From an uncultured Clostridia bacterium (GTDB lineage: Bacteria > Bacillota > Clostridia > UBA1381): DNA of 64,000 nt. Location of the stretch: contig CANRJY010000002.1 in assembly GCA_947631085.1 (NCBI GenBank), positions 124,001-188,000 on the forward strand, read 5' to 3'. Shown piece by piece: positions 1 through 9,948 of the stretch. Both the position numbers and the translations under genes were made by a program. The notes beneath the pieces are model-generated. The model saw only the letters and a program-made list of their open reading frames with translations. It did not search any database and was not told the DNA's origin. Position 1 is the first letter of the stretch. The number at the start of each line of letters is the position of its first letter.

Positions 1-344
1 TGCTTTATCTGTTCGCCGATAGCCTTCGCTTCTCTTTTTTCGTTTTCGATATGACTGTTGATCTCCTTGATATAATCAAGCATTTCACTTGCCGTGCGCT
101 CGCCGCATTCGGTTGTTTTGTCCTTCGGTATGCCGCCCGACAGACGGAAAATATTTTCCGCGCTTTTTACGACCGCGTCATACTCGCTCGCTTCGTCGAA
201 GGCGCGCAGACGCTTTATTCCCGTCAGCACCGACATCGCGTTTTCGAGGTGAATATCCCTGCCGTAGACGTATTTTTCAACAACCGTGTCAAAATCCGCG
301 ATTTTGCCGGAAATCGTCACCGCCTTCAGCTTCATTATCGCCAT
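1..344 (-). CDS. ntpI: V-type ATP synthase subunit I, N-terminal part (runs off the window edge)
   Basis: Minus-strand reading MAIMKLKAVTISGKIADFDTVVEKYVYGRDIHLENAMSVL...; position upstream-adjacent in a V-ATPase operon; ATG at 344 with RBS. Confidence 0.75.
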   Translation of the reverse strand, partial: MAIMKLKAVTISGKIADFDTVVEKYVYGRDIHLENAMSVLTGIKRLRAFDEASEYDAVVKSAENIFRLSGGIPKDKTTECGERTASEMLDYIKEINSHIENEKREAKAIGEQIK

Positions 345-359
345 TGATAACTCCCCTTC

Positions 360-1397
360 CTATATACCGACGTGCTTTCTGATGGCGTCGGTATTCAGTC
401 CGTATCGAACGCCCTCGACTATCGTCGTTATTCTCTGTAATTCCATTTCCTTTAAATATAAATACGCGTACACCGCCGCAAGCGACTGAGTGTGATTTGC
501 GAATATGGTCTTTGCCGCTTTACCGAGAAGCTTGTAATAGTTTTCCTCCACAAACCTCTCGCCGAGATTTTCAAAAAGCACGGCGTAATGCGTGTGAGAG
601 ACAAGCTCCAAAAATTTGTCGACCGTCTCCGCTCCGACAAGAGCGCTTATGTCGTCGGCTGACAATCTGTGCCGCACCGGCAGCAGATACGGGAAAATCA
701 GCTCGTTCGAGAACGAGAAATATTTCTTGCCGCGGTAGATCCACATGAGGTTTAGCATATCTATCTTGCTTCCGATAAGCTGCTTGAAAAGCTCGCGCTG
801 CTTCGGCGCCGCATTGCGGTTTATCGCGCGCCAAAGAGCGTCGTAATAGAAGCCGTCGAGCATCATGCCGGTGGTGAAAAAATCCGCCTCAAGATTTTCG
901 GCTCGCGCGAGCGTTTTGCTGTACGGCGTTTCCGAGCAAGCCGCGATACAGTCCGAAAGACTTGTCGCGTTTAGTATCAAATCGCGTTTTATGCGCGTGT
1001 GAGTGTTGAAAAACGCCTCGAACCTGCCGAGCTCCACCTCGTCGTCGGTTACGCTCTCGTGCGTGTAGAGGTGGCGTATCATGCGCTTTAAAAAGTCTAT
1101 TTCCTGACGCATGAACCAGAAATTAAGTATGCCGCGATTGGAGCGGTCTACGAAATTATAGAGCCTAACATATTCCTCGTACATCTCGTTCCTGACTGTA
1201 ATTTCCATCTGCCCTCGGTGGATATTGTTCACGTCCGTGTCCGCGAAGGTTTCGCCGTACGCGTCCGTGGCTTTGAGGTATATACAGATATCCTTAACGC
1301 TTTTCTTACTCAAAAGCTCCTCGAAATCCTCATGCGTGAGAAAACGCGCGTGCATGGCTTTGAGCTTCGCGGCAACCGCGCTGTATTCGTCGCCCAT
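360..1397 (-). CDS. ntpC: V-type ATP synthase subunit C (V0 d-like)
   Basis: 345 aa, MGDEYSAVAAKLKAMHARFLTHEDFEELL..., typical of the AtpC/d family; operon context. Confidence 0.85.
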   Translation of the reverse strand: MGDEYSAVAAKLKAMHARFLTHEDFEELLSKKSVKDICIYLKATDAYGETFADTDVNNIHRGQMEITVRNEMYEEYVRLYNFVDRSNRGILNFWFMRQEIDFLKRMIRHLYTHESVTDDEVELGRFEAFFNTHTRIKRDLILNATSLSDCIAACSETPYSKTLARAENLEADFFTTGMMLDGFYYDALWRAINRNAAPKQRELFKQLIGSKIDMLNLMWIYRGKKYFSFSNELIFPYLLPVRHRLSADDISALVGAETVDKFLELVSHTHYAVLFENLGERFVEENYYKLLGKAAKTIFANHTQSLAAVYAYLYLKEMELQRITTIVEGVRYGLNTDAIRKHVGI

Positions 1398-1400
1398 AGC

Positions 1401-1721
1401 TTAACTCATCTGCCTTCCGATCACGTTTTCGACTATTCTGTTTATCCATGTTTCCCTGTTAGCCTTGTATTTATCCTCCAGCGCCGCGATTTTTTCGTCG
1501 AGCCCTTTCTTTATTGCCGCGATTTTTTCCTCGGTTTCGGTTTCTTCGACGTTTTTGAGGTATTCCTCGCGCTTTTTGGCGCGTTTTTCGATATCCTCCT
1601 CAAGCTCCTTCGTCTTTTCGGCTATGGTTTCCTCGAGGTCGCCGTCGGCTTTTTTCGCGTCGGAGATAATCTCCTGGGCTTTGTCCTCGATTTCAATAAT
1701 TTTCATGATAAGTTCTTCCAT
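1401..1721 (-). CDS. V-type ATP synthase subunit G/H-like coiled-coil protein
   Basis: 106 aa, highly charged coiled coil directly upstream of subunits C and I. Confidence 0.65.
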   Translation of the reverse strand: MEELIMKIIEIEDKAQEIISDAKKADGDLEETIAEKTKELEEDIEKRAKKREEYLKNVEETETEEKIAAIKKGLDEKIAALEDKYKANRETWINRIVENVIGRQMS

Positions 1722-1736
1722 TATGAAACATCTCCT

Positions 1737-3104
1737 TTAATTTTTCAAACTCTGTAACGGCGCGGGGATCCTGCCGCCTCTGGAGACAAATTCCTCGCTC
1801 GAATATCCGCTTACCTTCATGACCGGTCCCGTTCCGAGAAGTCCGCCGAACTCTACCTCGTCGCCGACTTTTTTGCCCGGAGCGGGGATCACGCGCACCG
1901 CCGTTGTTTTTGTGTTGATCATACCTATCGCGGCTTCGTCCGCTATTATCGCGGATATGGTGGACGGGGGAGTGTCGCCGGGAATTACTATCATGTCAAG
2001 CCCCACCGAGCATACGCACGTCATGGCTTCGAGCTTTTCAAGGCTCAGCGCGCCCGCCTTAGCCGCGCTTATCATGCCCGCGTCCTCGCTAACCGGTATA
2101 AACGCGCCCGACAAGCCGCCGACGTAGCCCGACGCCATAATTCCGCCCTTTTTGACCGCGTCGTTCAAAAGCGCCAGCGCCGCCGTAGTGCCGTGCGCGC
2201 CGCACTTTTCTATTCCCATTTCCTCCAATATATACGCAACGCTGTCGCCGACCGCGGGAGTTGGCGCGAGCGATAAATCGACTATTCCGAACGGAACATT
2301 CAGCCGCTTCGACGCTTCCTGCGCCACGAGCTGTCCCATGCGCGTTATCTTGAACGCCGTCTTTTTAATAGTTTCCGCGACCGTTCCGAAGTCCGCGCCC
2401 TTTACCTTTTCGAGCGCGCATTTCACAACCCCGGGTCCCGAAACGCCGACGTTTATTACACATTCTCCCTCGCCCTCGCCGTGGAACGCGCCCGCCATGA
2501 ACGGGTTATCCTCGACGGCGTTGCAGAATACCACGAGCTTCGCGCACGCAAAGCCCTGCGTGTCGGCGGTAAGCTCAGCCGCTTTTTTCACGACCTCGCC
2601 CATCTGCTTTACCGCGTCCATATTAATTCCCGCGCGTGTCGAGCCGACGTTTACGCTCGAGCAAACGAGATCCGTTTCCGCGAGTGCGCGCGGAATTGAT
2701 TCGATAAGTACCTTTTCGCCTTCGGTGTAGCCCTTATGAACAAGCGCGGAATATCCGCCGATGAAGTTTACTCCCGTAGTTTTCGCGGCTCTGTCGAGCG
2801 TTTTCGCGAGCTTAACGCAATTGTCAACCGTAGGATTATCCAAAGCGTCAACGAGCGACGCGATAGGCGTTACCGATATGCGCTTGTTTATGATAGGTAT
2901 TCCGAACTGCTCCTCTATGTCCTCTCCGACCTTTACGAGGTCTTTAGCATATGTCGTGATTTTATTATATACCTTTTCGCAGACCTCGTCTATATCTGGT
3001 CCGGCGCAGCTTTTCAAGGAAATACCCATCGTGATCGTACGCACGTCAAGGTTTTCCTTGTCTATCATGTTTATTGTTTCGATTATTTCAAACGGATTTA
3101 TCAT
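1737..3104 (-). CDS. PFL/DUF711 (UPF0210) family protein
   Basis: 455 aa, [30 protein letters not shown]..., glycine-rich DUF711 family; paired with an ACT-domain gene. Confidence 0.85.
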   Translation of the reverse strand: MINPFEIIETINMIDKENLDVRTITMGISLKSCAGPDIDEVCEKVYNKITTYAKDLVKVGEDIEEQFGIPIINKRISVTPIASLVDALDNPTVDNCVKLAKTLDRAAKTTGVNFIGGYSALVHKGYTEGEKVLIESIPRALAETDLVCSSVNVGSTRAGINMDAVKQMGEVVKKAAELTADTQGFACAKLVVFCNAVEDNPFMAGAFHGEGEGECVINVGVSGPGVVKCALEKVKGADFGTVAETIKKTAFKITRMGQLVAQEASKRLNVPFGIVDLSLAPTPAVGDSVAYILEEMGIEKCGAHGTTAALALLNDAVKKGGIMASGYVGGLSGAFIPVSEDAGMISAAKAGALSLEKLEAMTCVCSVGLDMIVIPGDTPPSTISAIIADEAAIGMINTKTTAVRVIPAPGKKVGDEVEFGGLLGTGPVMKVSGYSSEEFVSRGGRIPAPLQSLKN

Positions 3105-3132
3105 AAATTTTATACATCTCCCTTTAAGGATA

Positions 3133-3239
3133 AAAGTTTGAAAGAAAATCGTTCAGATTGCCGTTTTGCAGACAGGGTGCTGTACGGAGGTACCGCCCCT
3201 GTCGAAAAATGGTGAGCTGGGCGATTTTACTCAAACTTT
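3133..3239. repeat. Intergenic palindromic element (nested inverted repeats)
   Basis: Outer arms AAAGTTTGAaagAAAATCG (3133-3151) and CGATTTTacTCAAACTTT (3222-3239); inner arms GACAGGG (3171-3177) and CCCTGTC (3197-3203). Confidence 0.6.
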
Positions 3240-3241
3240 GT

Positions 3242-3511
3242 TTATATGCGGTGCATGGAGCTGAATATTTCTTCTCTCTGCACATGGATGGACAGCTCCA
3301 TGTCCTGTTCGATAATATGCAGCTTATCGCTGAGCTGCTTTACGGCAAGCTCCGAGCCTTCCAGATCCACGAGCATTATCATTGTGAACATATCCTGCAT
3401 GATGGTTTGGGATATATCGAGTATATTGATATCGTTTTCAAACAAGGCGCCGCTGACGCGCGCGATTATGCCTTTCTTGTCCTTGCCTACTACGGTTACG
3501 ACTGCTTTCAT
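3242..3511 (-). CDS. ACT domain-containing protein (UPF0237)
   Basis: 89 aa, MKAVVTVVGKDKKGIIARVSGALFENDINILDISQTIM. Confidence 0.9.
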   Translation of the reverse strand: MKAVVTVVGKDKKGIIARVSGALFENDINILDISQTIMQDMFTMIMLVDLEGSELAVKQLSDKLHIIEQDMELSIHVQREEIFSSMHRI

Positions 3512-4251
3512 GGTTTTTGTTCTCCTTTTCTTTGTCTCAAAGCCTCATACATCAGCACGCCGGCGGCTACCGAGGCGTTTAGGGAATTTATTTCTCCGCT
3601 CATCGGGATGCTTACGATAAAATCGCACCGCTCCTTTACGAGCCTGCCTATTCCTTCGCCCTCGCTGCCTATCACAAGAGCGAGCGCGCCCTTTAAATCG
3701 GCTTCGTACATACTGCCGCCGTCCATGTCCGCCGCGGCTATCCATAAGCCCTCTTTTTTGAGCGTCTCTATCGTTTCGGCGATATTCGTCACCTTCGCTA
3801 CCGGCGTGTACTCTACAGCGCCCGCAGACGTTTTCGCGGCGACGCTGTTAAGTCCCGCCGCGCCGCGCTTCGGGATTATTATTCCGTGCGCTCCGACGCA
3901 GTTCGCGGTTCGTATGATCGCGCCCAAATTATGCGGGTCGGTTATTTTGTCGCAGATGATCACAAACGGCGGCTCGTTTTTTTCTCTCGCTTTTGCGAGT
4001 ATATCGTTCACCGTCGAATACTCGTACGCGCTCACATACGCGATTATTCCCTGATGGTTCCCGCCCTCGGCGATCGCGTCGAGCTTTGCCTTGTCTACCT
4101 CCTGAATGATTATCCCCGCCGCCTTCGCCTGCTTTATCACGGGAATTATATTCGAGGCATATTTCCCCTTTTTTATCAATATCTTATCTATCGAGCGCCC
4201 CGCTTTTATCGCTTCGAGCACCGGATTTCTGGCTATGATTTTATCGTCCAT
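3508..4251 (-). CDS. rlmB: 23S rRNA (guanosine-2'-O-)-methyltransferase RlmB / SpoU family
   Basis: NPVLEAIKAGRSIDKILI..., DPHNLGAIIRTA, VIGSEGEGIGRL, NSLNASVAAGVLMYE; start set at MDDKIIARNP (AGGAG upstream). Confidence 0.9.
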   Translation of the reverse strand: MDDKIIARNPVLEAIKAGRSIDKILIKKGKYASNIIPVIKQAKAAGIIIQEVDKAKLDAIAEGGNHQGIIAYVSAYEYSTVNDILAKAREKNEPPFVIICDKITDPHNLGAIIRTANCVGAHGIIIPKRGAAGLNSVAAKTSAGAVEYTPVAKVTNIAETIETLKKEGLWIAAADMDGGSMYEADLKGALALVIGSEGEGIGRLVKERCDFIVSIPMSGEINSLNASVAAGVLMYEALRQRKGEQKP

Positions 4252-4341
4252 TTTTACTCCTAAAAATATTACAAAAACCACAAGAAAGCACCAAATAGCA
4301 AAATCCGGCCACTCCCTTGTGGTTGGCTTGTCGATATTCTA

Positions 4342-5547
4342 TTATTTCAGGAACTTGTCGTGAATAGCCACAACAGCTCTTTCAGCGTCTTTTCTGTCTA
4401 CGAGTACGGAAATCTTTATCTCGGACGTCGCGATCATATTGATGTTGATGTGCGCGTCGTAGAGAGCCTCGAACATCTTCGCCGCGACTCCGGCGTTGTT
4501 TACCATGCCCGCGCCGACTATCGAAACCTTTGATACGTCGGTTGTCGATTTGACCTCGTTCGCGTTTATAACGTCCTTGTTTTCCTCAAGAAGCTTGAGC
4601 GTCAGCGGCAGATCCTCCTCGGTTACCGTGAAGCTTATATCCTTCTTGCCGTTGTTTCCGATCGACTGAATTATGAGATCAACGCTTATTCCGCTCTTCG
4701 CAAGCAGACTGAATACAGTAAACGCTTTTCCCGGAGTGTCCTCAACTCCGCAAAGCGCGATACGCGCGACGTCGTTATCTCTCGCTACACCTCTTACAAG
4801 CATCTTCTCCACTTGCTTTACCTCCTTAACATATGTGCCTTCGTTATTGTTCAGACTTGATCTTACGCATAATTTCACATTATATTTTTTCGCCATTTCA
4901 ACGCTTCTGTTGTGGAGCACGTTCGCTCCGAGCGACGCGAGTTCGAGCATTTCGTCATACGAAATATCGTCGAGCTTATACGCGTCCTTCACTATTCTCG
5001 GATCGGCTGTGTACACTCCGTCAACGTCGGTGTAGATCTCGCACACGTCCGCGTGCAGAGCCGCCGCCAAAGCGACCGCCGATGTATCCGAGCCGCCTCT
5101 GCCGAGCGTCGTTATATCGTCGTATCTGTTTATTCCCTGGAAGCCCGCGACTATCACTATTCTGCGCCTGTCAAGCTCCGCCTGGATTCTTTCCGTGTCT
5201 ATCGTTTTTATTCTTGCGTTCGAGTGCTTTCTGTCCGTATGGAAACCCGCCTGCCAGCCGGTGAGCGATATTACCGGATATCCCAATTTTTCTATCGCCA
5301 TCGCCAAAAGCGCTATTGAAATTTGCTCGCCCGTGGCAAGAAGCATATCCATTTCTCTTTTTGACGCATTCGGATTTATCTCCTTCGCCTTTTCTATCAA
5401 ATCGTCGGTCGTGTCACCCTGAGCGCTTACGGCTACGACAATGTTTTTGCCCGATTTATACACGTCCGTGATGCGCCGCGCGACGTTCATTACGCGCTCG
5501 GCGTCTTTGACCGACGTGCCGCCGTATTTCTGAACTATAAGCTCCAT
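4342..5547 (-). CDS. lysC: Aspartate kinase
   Basis: 401 aa, MELIVQKYGGTSVKDAERV..., two ACT domains at the C terminus. Confidence 0.95.
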   Translation of the reverse strand: MELIVQKYGGTSVKDAERVMNVARRITDVYKSGKNIVVAVSAQGDTTDDLIEKAKEINPNASKREMDMLLATGEQISIALLAMAIEKLGYPVISLTGWQAGFHTDRKHSNARIKTIDTERIQAELDRRRIVIVAGFQGINRYDDITTLGRGGSDTSAVALAAALHADVCEIYTDVDGVYTADPRIVKDAYKLDDISYDEMLELASLGANVLHNRSVEMAKKYNVKLCVRSSLNNNEGTYVKEVKQVEKMLVRGVARDNDVARIALCGVEDTPGKAFTVFSLLAKSGISVDLIIQSIGNNGKKDISFTVTEEDLPLTLKLLEENKDVINANEVKSTTDVSKVSIVGAGMVNNAGVAAKMFEALYDAHININMIATSEIKISVLVDRKDAERAVVAIHDKFLK

Positions 5548-5597
5548 ATTTATTCTCCTTTTTTCATATATATGCGGAAAATTATCCCCGCTGTATA

Positions 5598-6497
5598 TTA
5601 TATTTCACAAAGCGCCGCGCCGACATTATCGACCGATAAAATCATGCACGTCCATTGATGTGAATTTTTCTCGAAAAATCCGCGCATACCGTTGTTAAAT
5701 TCCGTGTAGTCCTTATCGAGCACCGATACTATCGTAGGACCCGAACCGCACAGGTAGGTCGCGCATGAGCCGAGTTCGTATGTCTTTTCAAAAATCTCGT
5801 CCATGCCGTCGATATACGCTTTTCTGTAGCTCTGATGCATTCTGTCCTCGACGGCGTACCGAAGCGTTTTCATATCGCCCGATATCAGGCAGTCGCGGAA
5901 CATCAGTGCGCGCGATATGTTGAACGCCGCGTCCCTGACCAGAATTTCCTCCGGCAGTGCGCCGCGCGATTTCCTTGTGGCAACGAAGTAATCGGGGATC
6001 ATCACGGCGAATTTTATCGTCGGACGGAGCTTCGCGCTTTTTACAATCGTTTCCGTTTCCTCCGTCATTGAAACGCAAAAGCCGCCGTAAAGAGCGGGAC
6101 CGGCGTTATCGGGATGACCTTCCATTTTCGCGGCTAGGTGCATTATCTCTTTATATGAAAGCTTCCTGCCCGACATCACGTTCGCGGCTAGCATTCCGCC
6201 CACGATACAGGCGCTGCTGCTGCCCAAGCCTCGCGTCATAGGTATGCGGCTGTTTTGGACTATTTTTATCCCCGTCGGCTCGTAGCCCGTTTCGTCGAAC
6301 ACGCTTCTCATGGCGCGGTAAATCAGATTATTTTCATCTCTCGGAGCGTGCTCGGACGCGCTCGCGCTGTAGATCCGCAAGCCCTCGGGAATTTCCTCAA
6401 ACTCCATGCGGCTGTACAAATTGAGCGCCACGCCTAACGTATCAAACCCCGCGCCCATATTCGCGCTCGTCGCGGGAACTCTAACCTTTATCATCAA
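5598..6497 (-). CDS. thrB: Homoserine kinase
   Basis: 299 aa, VPATSANMGAGFDTLGVAL, MTRGLGSSSACIVGG (GHMP motifs). Confidence 0.95.
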   Translation of the reverse strand: MMIKVRVPATSANMGAGFDTLGVALNLYSRMEFEEIPEGLRIYSASASEHAPRDENNLIYRAMRSVFDETGYEPTGIKIVQNSRIPMTRGLGSSSACIVGGMLAANVMSGRKLSYKEIMHLAAKMEGHPDNAGPALYGGFCVSMTEETETIVKSAKLRPTIKFAVMIPDYFVATRKSRGALPEEILVRDAAFNISRALMFRDCLISGDMKTLRYAVEDRMHQSYRKAYIDGMDEIFEKTYELGSCATYLCGSGPTIVSVLDKDYTEFNNGMRGFFEKNSHQWTCMILSVDNVGAALCEI

Positions 6498-7705
6498 TCC
6501 AATATCCTGTAGCTTGAAACCACGCCGCCAAGCTGTGATAATTTTTCCTTTGCTTCCGTGCCGGTGAGCTTTTCCGTCACAAACGCGGACTCGCCCGAAA
6601 CCATTTCATCGACGAACTCGCACTTACCGAACGCCTTTGAAACCGCGTCGGCGGAATTTGTCGTTCTGACGAAATAACGGAACATTACCTCGTCGTCACC
6701 AGCCATAATATTTCCCTCGGGCTTTTCCCAGAAGAAGTGCTTGCTTCTTACCCTGTGCTTTACCGCGTCAACTATATCCGCGACAACGGCGCTCGCGGTC
6801 GGGAGCTTGCCCGCGCCGCGTCCGTAGAACATTACGTCGCCCACGCAGTCGCCCTTTACCATTATGGCGTTGAACACGCCGTTTACGCCCGCCAGCGGGC
6901 TTGAATTATTCACTATCATCGGGCATACGGTCGAGTAAATTTTGCCGTTTTCGAAGAATTTAGCGTAGCCTATCAGCTTTATCACGCTGTCCATCTCGTC
7001 CGCGTATTTCACGTCGTCGAGCGTCACGTTCGTTATGCCCTCTGTTTCGATATCGTTATAGTCAACGGCTTTTCCCGACGCGAGCGACGCCAAAATCGCG
7101 ATTTTCCTGCAAGCGTCATGTCCCTCTATATCCGCGGCGGGATTTCTCTCGGCATAGCCCTTTTCCTGAGCGTCTTTGAGCGCCGTTTCAAAAGCCTTGC
7201 CCTTCGAAATCATTTCATTTAAAATATAATTTGTCGTGCCGTTTAAGATGCCCGCTATCGTCACAATGTTATTTGCCGTAAGGCACTGGTGCATCGGGCG
7301 GATGATAGGGATACCGCCGCCGACGCTCGCCTCGAACATATAGTTTACGTTCTTTTCGCGCGCGATCTCGAGAAGCTCTGTGCCGTATGTCGCGACAAGC
7401 TCCTTATTCGACGTTACCACGCTCTTTCCCGCTTCGAGAAGCGCCTTTGTGAACTCGTACGCCGGATGAAGCCCGCCCATTACCTCGGACACGACAGTTA
7501 CCTCGCCGTCGTTTAATATATCGTTAAAATCCTTTGTAAAAAGCTCCTTTTCCGGGTGGTCGTCAAAATCACGTATATCAAGAATATGTTTAATGTCGAT
7601 AGTCTCGCCCTCGGTCGAGCGCGCAAGCGTACCGCCGTTTTTCCTGATAATATCGTATACGCCGCTGCCGACAGTGCCGTAGCCGATGATTGCAATTTTT
7701 GCCAT
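6494..7705 (-). CDS. hom: Homoserine dehydrogenase
   Basis: 403 aa, IGYGTVGSGVYDII, ILNGTTNYIL, C-terminal ACT. Confidence 0.95.
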   Translation of the reverse strand: MAKIAIIGYGTVGSGVYDIIRKNGGTLARSTEGETIDIKHILDIRDFDDHPEKELFTKDFNDILNDGEVTVVSEVMGGLHPAYEFTKALLEAGKSVVTSNKELVATYGTELLEIAREKNVNYMFEASVGGGIPIIRPMHQCLTANNIVTIAGILNGTTNYILNEMISKGKAFETALKDAQEKGYAERNPAADIEGHDACRKIAILASLASGKAVDYNDIETEGITNVTLDDVKYADEMDSVIKLIGYAKFFENGKIYSTVCPMIVNNSSPLAGVNGVFNAIMVKGDCVGDVMFYGRGAGKLPTASAVVADIVDAVKHRVRSKHFFWEKPEGNIMAGDDEVMFRYFVRTTNSADAVSKAFGKCEFVDEMVSGESAFVTEKLTGTEAKEKLSQLGGVVSSYRILD

Positions 7706-7777
7706 TCCGGTTTCCTCCCAAATAAAATTGTTATATTTCAGTAGTATATTCTATCACAACGCATTTTTAAAGTCAAG

Positions 7778-7820
7778 AACAGACGCGACAAAACTTATGT
7801 GGTTTTGCCGCGCCTGTTTT
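7778..7820 (-). terminator. Putative terminator downstream of radC
   Basis: Minus-strand hairpin AACAGGCGCGGCAAAAC...GTTTTGTCGCGTCTGTT with G-U pairs; weak T tract. Confidence 0.5.
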
Positions 7821-7832
7821 GTATATTTTTTA

Positions 7833-8543
7833 TTAAAATTTGTATACTTTTCTCACATTATTGCGCCGTTCCATATCCTTAACGCCTATACAGCCCTCAT
7901 CAGTGGCGATTACATGCTCGATAAGCTTTACGCCCACGTTCGCGAGCGCCTTCTCCACCATATTCGTTACGGAGATGTCCGGTCCGGATGCTTCAAGCCT
8001 GCCGCTCGGGTGATTGTGCGCCAAAACGACTCCCGCCGCATCGCACATTACCGCGTCTCTGACTATGCTTGTAATATTCACGTTTGCGCTTTCAAATCCG
8101 CCCTCGGACATGAGCTTTTCCTTGATTATGCGCCCTTTCGCGTTCAGGCATATCAGATACAAAGCTTCATTTGCCCTGCCGTAAAACAGATTTTTAAAAT
8201 ATTTTATGACGTTGTCCGACTTTAGCTTGGACATATCAGTAACCTCATAGCTATTGCAGTACCGCACGAAAGCCGATAAAATGTCTATGTAATCGCATAC
8301 CTTGTCCCCCACGCCGTCAACCGCTTTCAACTGCTCCCTGGGAGCTGTGAAAACCCTGTCAAGACCACGGCATTCATTTATCAGCTCGTGAGCGATTATG
8401 TTGGTGTTGACTCTCGGAAGCGCGTAGAACAGCAAAAGCTCCAATATTTCATGCTCCTCCATATTTGAGAAATCTTTGTTTTTAAGAAATTTTTTTCTTA
8501 GCTTTTCTCTGTGTCCGGCGTGGACATTTTTAGGCTCAGACAT
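7833..8543 (-). CDS. radC: RadC family JAB/MPN-domain protein
   Basis: 236 aa with AHNHPSG catalytic-type motif. Confidence 0.9.
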   Translation of the reverse strand: MSEPKNVHAGHREKLRKKFLKNKDFSNMEEHEILELLLFYALPRVNTNIIAHELINECRGLDRVFTAPREQLKAVDGVGDKVCDYIDILSAFVRYCNSYEVTDMSKLKSDNVIKYFKNLFYGRANEALYLICLNAKGRIIKEKLMSEGGFESANVNITSIVRDAVMCDAAGVVLAHNHPSGRLEASGPDISVTNMVEKALANVGVKLIEHVIATDEGCIGVKDMERRNNVRKVYKF

Positions 8544-8573
8544 TTAAACACCTCTGTCATTAATTTATTGTGC

Positions 8574-8604
8574 AAAAAAAGCCCGACATAAGCCGGGCTT
8601 TTTG
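8574..8604 (-). terminator. Rho-independent terminator for the ABC ATPase gene
   Basis: GCCCG acataag CCGGGC flanked by A7/T5. Confidence 0.8.
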
Positions 8605-8612
8605 ATGGCATA

Positions 8613-9722
8613 TTAGTGAATAATAGCAAGCTCTGTTTCCTTGTCGAATATATGGAGCTTGTTTGTCTCGAACGCAACCTTTATCGTGTCGCCGAGCTTA
8701 GCTGTTGAACGCTGATTTACTCTTGCCGTAAACGGAACGCCCGCGATTGTCAAATACAGATATGTCTCCGCGCCCATCATTTCCGTAACGTCAACGTATG
8801 CCGACGCAACAGCTTCGGGTCTTGACGCGAGGAACGCCTCATCGTCATGGATATCCTCGGGTCTGATACCGAGTACAACAGTCTTGCCTATGTACTTCTT
8901 CAGCTCCGGAGTAACCTTTCCGTCAGGAATTTTAATCGTGTCGTTAGCAAATGTAGCGTATAAGCCGTCTCCTTTTTCCGAAAGAACAGCGTCAACGAAG
9001 TTCATCTGCGGCGAGCCGATAAAGCCTGCTACGAAGATGTTATCGGGCTTTGAATAGAGGTTAGACGGTGTGTCAACCTGCTGGATAACGCCGTCCTTCA
9101 TAACAACGATACGCGTACCCATTGTCATAGCCTCTGTCTGGTCATGCGTTACATAGATGAACGTTGTCTGAAGTCTGTTATGGAGCTTCTTAATCTCGGT
9201 TCTCATCGCAACTCTCAGCTTAGCGTCGAGGTTTGAAAGAGGTTCGTCCATAAGGAATACCTTAGGATTTCTTACGATAGCACGACCCATCGCAACACGC
9301 TGTCTCTGACCGCCCGAAAGAGCCTTCGGCTTTCTGTCGAGAAGATGCTCGATATCGAGGATCTTAGCAGCCTCTGTAACGCGCTTCTTGATCTCATCCT
9401 TCGGAGTCTTTCTCAGCTTCAGACCGAACGCCATGTTCTCAAATACCGTCATATGCGGATACAGAGCGTAGTTCTGGAAAACCATCGCGATATCTCTGTC
9501 CTTCGGAGCAACGTCGTTAACGAGTCTGCCGCCGATGTAGAGTTCGCCGTCCGAAATTTCCTCAAGGCCCGCAACCATTCTCAATGTGGTTGACTTACCG
9601 CAGCCCGAAGGTCCTACCAAGATGATAAATTCCTTGTCTTCGATATCGAGACAGAAGTCGCCTACAGCCGTTACGCCTCCCGGATATCTCTTATAAATGT
9701 GCTTTAATTGTAAATCTGCCAT
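8613..9722 (-). CDS. Sugar ABC transporter ATP-binding protein (MsmX/UgpC/MalK type)
   Basis: 369 aa, Walker A GPSGCGKSTT, LSGGQRQRVAMGRA, MDEPLSNLDAKLR, C-terminal TOBE. Confidence 0.95.
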   Translation of the reverse strand: MADLQLKHIYKRYPGGVTAVGDFCLDIEDKEFIILVGPSGCGKSTTLRMVAGLEEISDGELYIGGRLVNDVAPKDRDIAMVFQNYALYPHMTVFENMAFGLKLRKTPKDEIKKRVTEAAKILDIEHLLDRKPKALSGGQRQRVAMGRAIVRNPKVFLMDEPLSNLDAKLRVAMRTEIKKLHNRLQTTFIYVTHDQTEAMTMGTRIVVMKDGVIQQVDTPSNLYSKPDNIFVAGFIGSPQMNFVDAVLSEKGDGLYATFANDTIKIPDGKVTPELKKYIGKTVVLGIRPEDIHDDEAFLASRPEAVASAYVDVTEMMGAETYLYLTIAGVPFTARVNQRSTAKLGDTIKVAFETNKLHIFDKETELAIIH

Positions 9723-9948
9723 GTCTTATAATCCCCTCTCGTCTTTATAAATTTTTTTAATTAAAAGCGAATCCGTCCGCTTATTTTCTATACTAATATG
9801 ATAACACATTTTTCTTGAAATTGTTAGTCGTATATTATACAAAATTACTTTTAAAAGTTTGGTAAAATTCACTAAACATAACTGTCGCTTGTCAAAAATA
9901 ATAGTTAGTTTTTATGAAAAATTACCAAAAAGCATTTATTATTATGCA

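Noticed and set aside
2152-2730. 192-aa ORF antisense to the DUF711 gene
   Set aside because: Ser/Thr/Pro-rich antisense artefact with no independent support.
2862-2871. Additional GGCGTTACC hit
   Set aside because: Lies inside the DUF711 CDS and the rest of the 49-nt motif is absent.
7706-7832. Lysine/threonine riboswitch upstream of hom
   Set aside because: Intergenic space is short and mostly occupied by the radC terminator; no recognisable aptamer.
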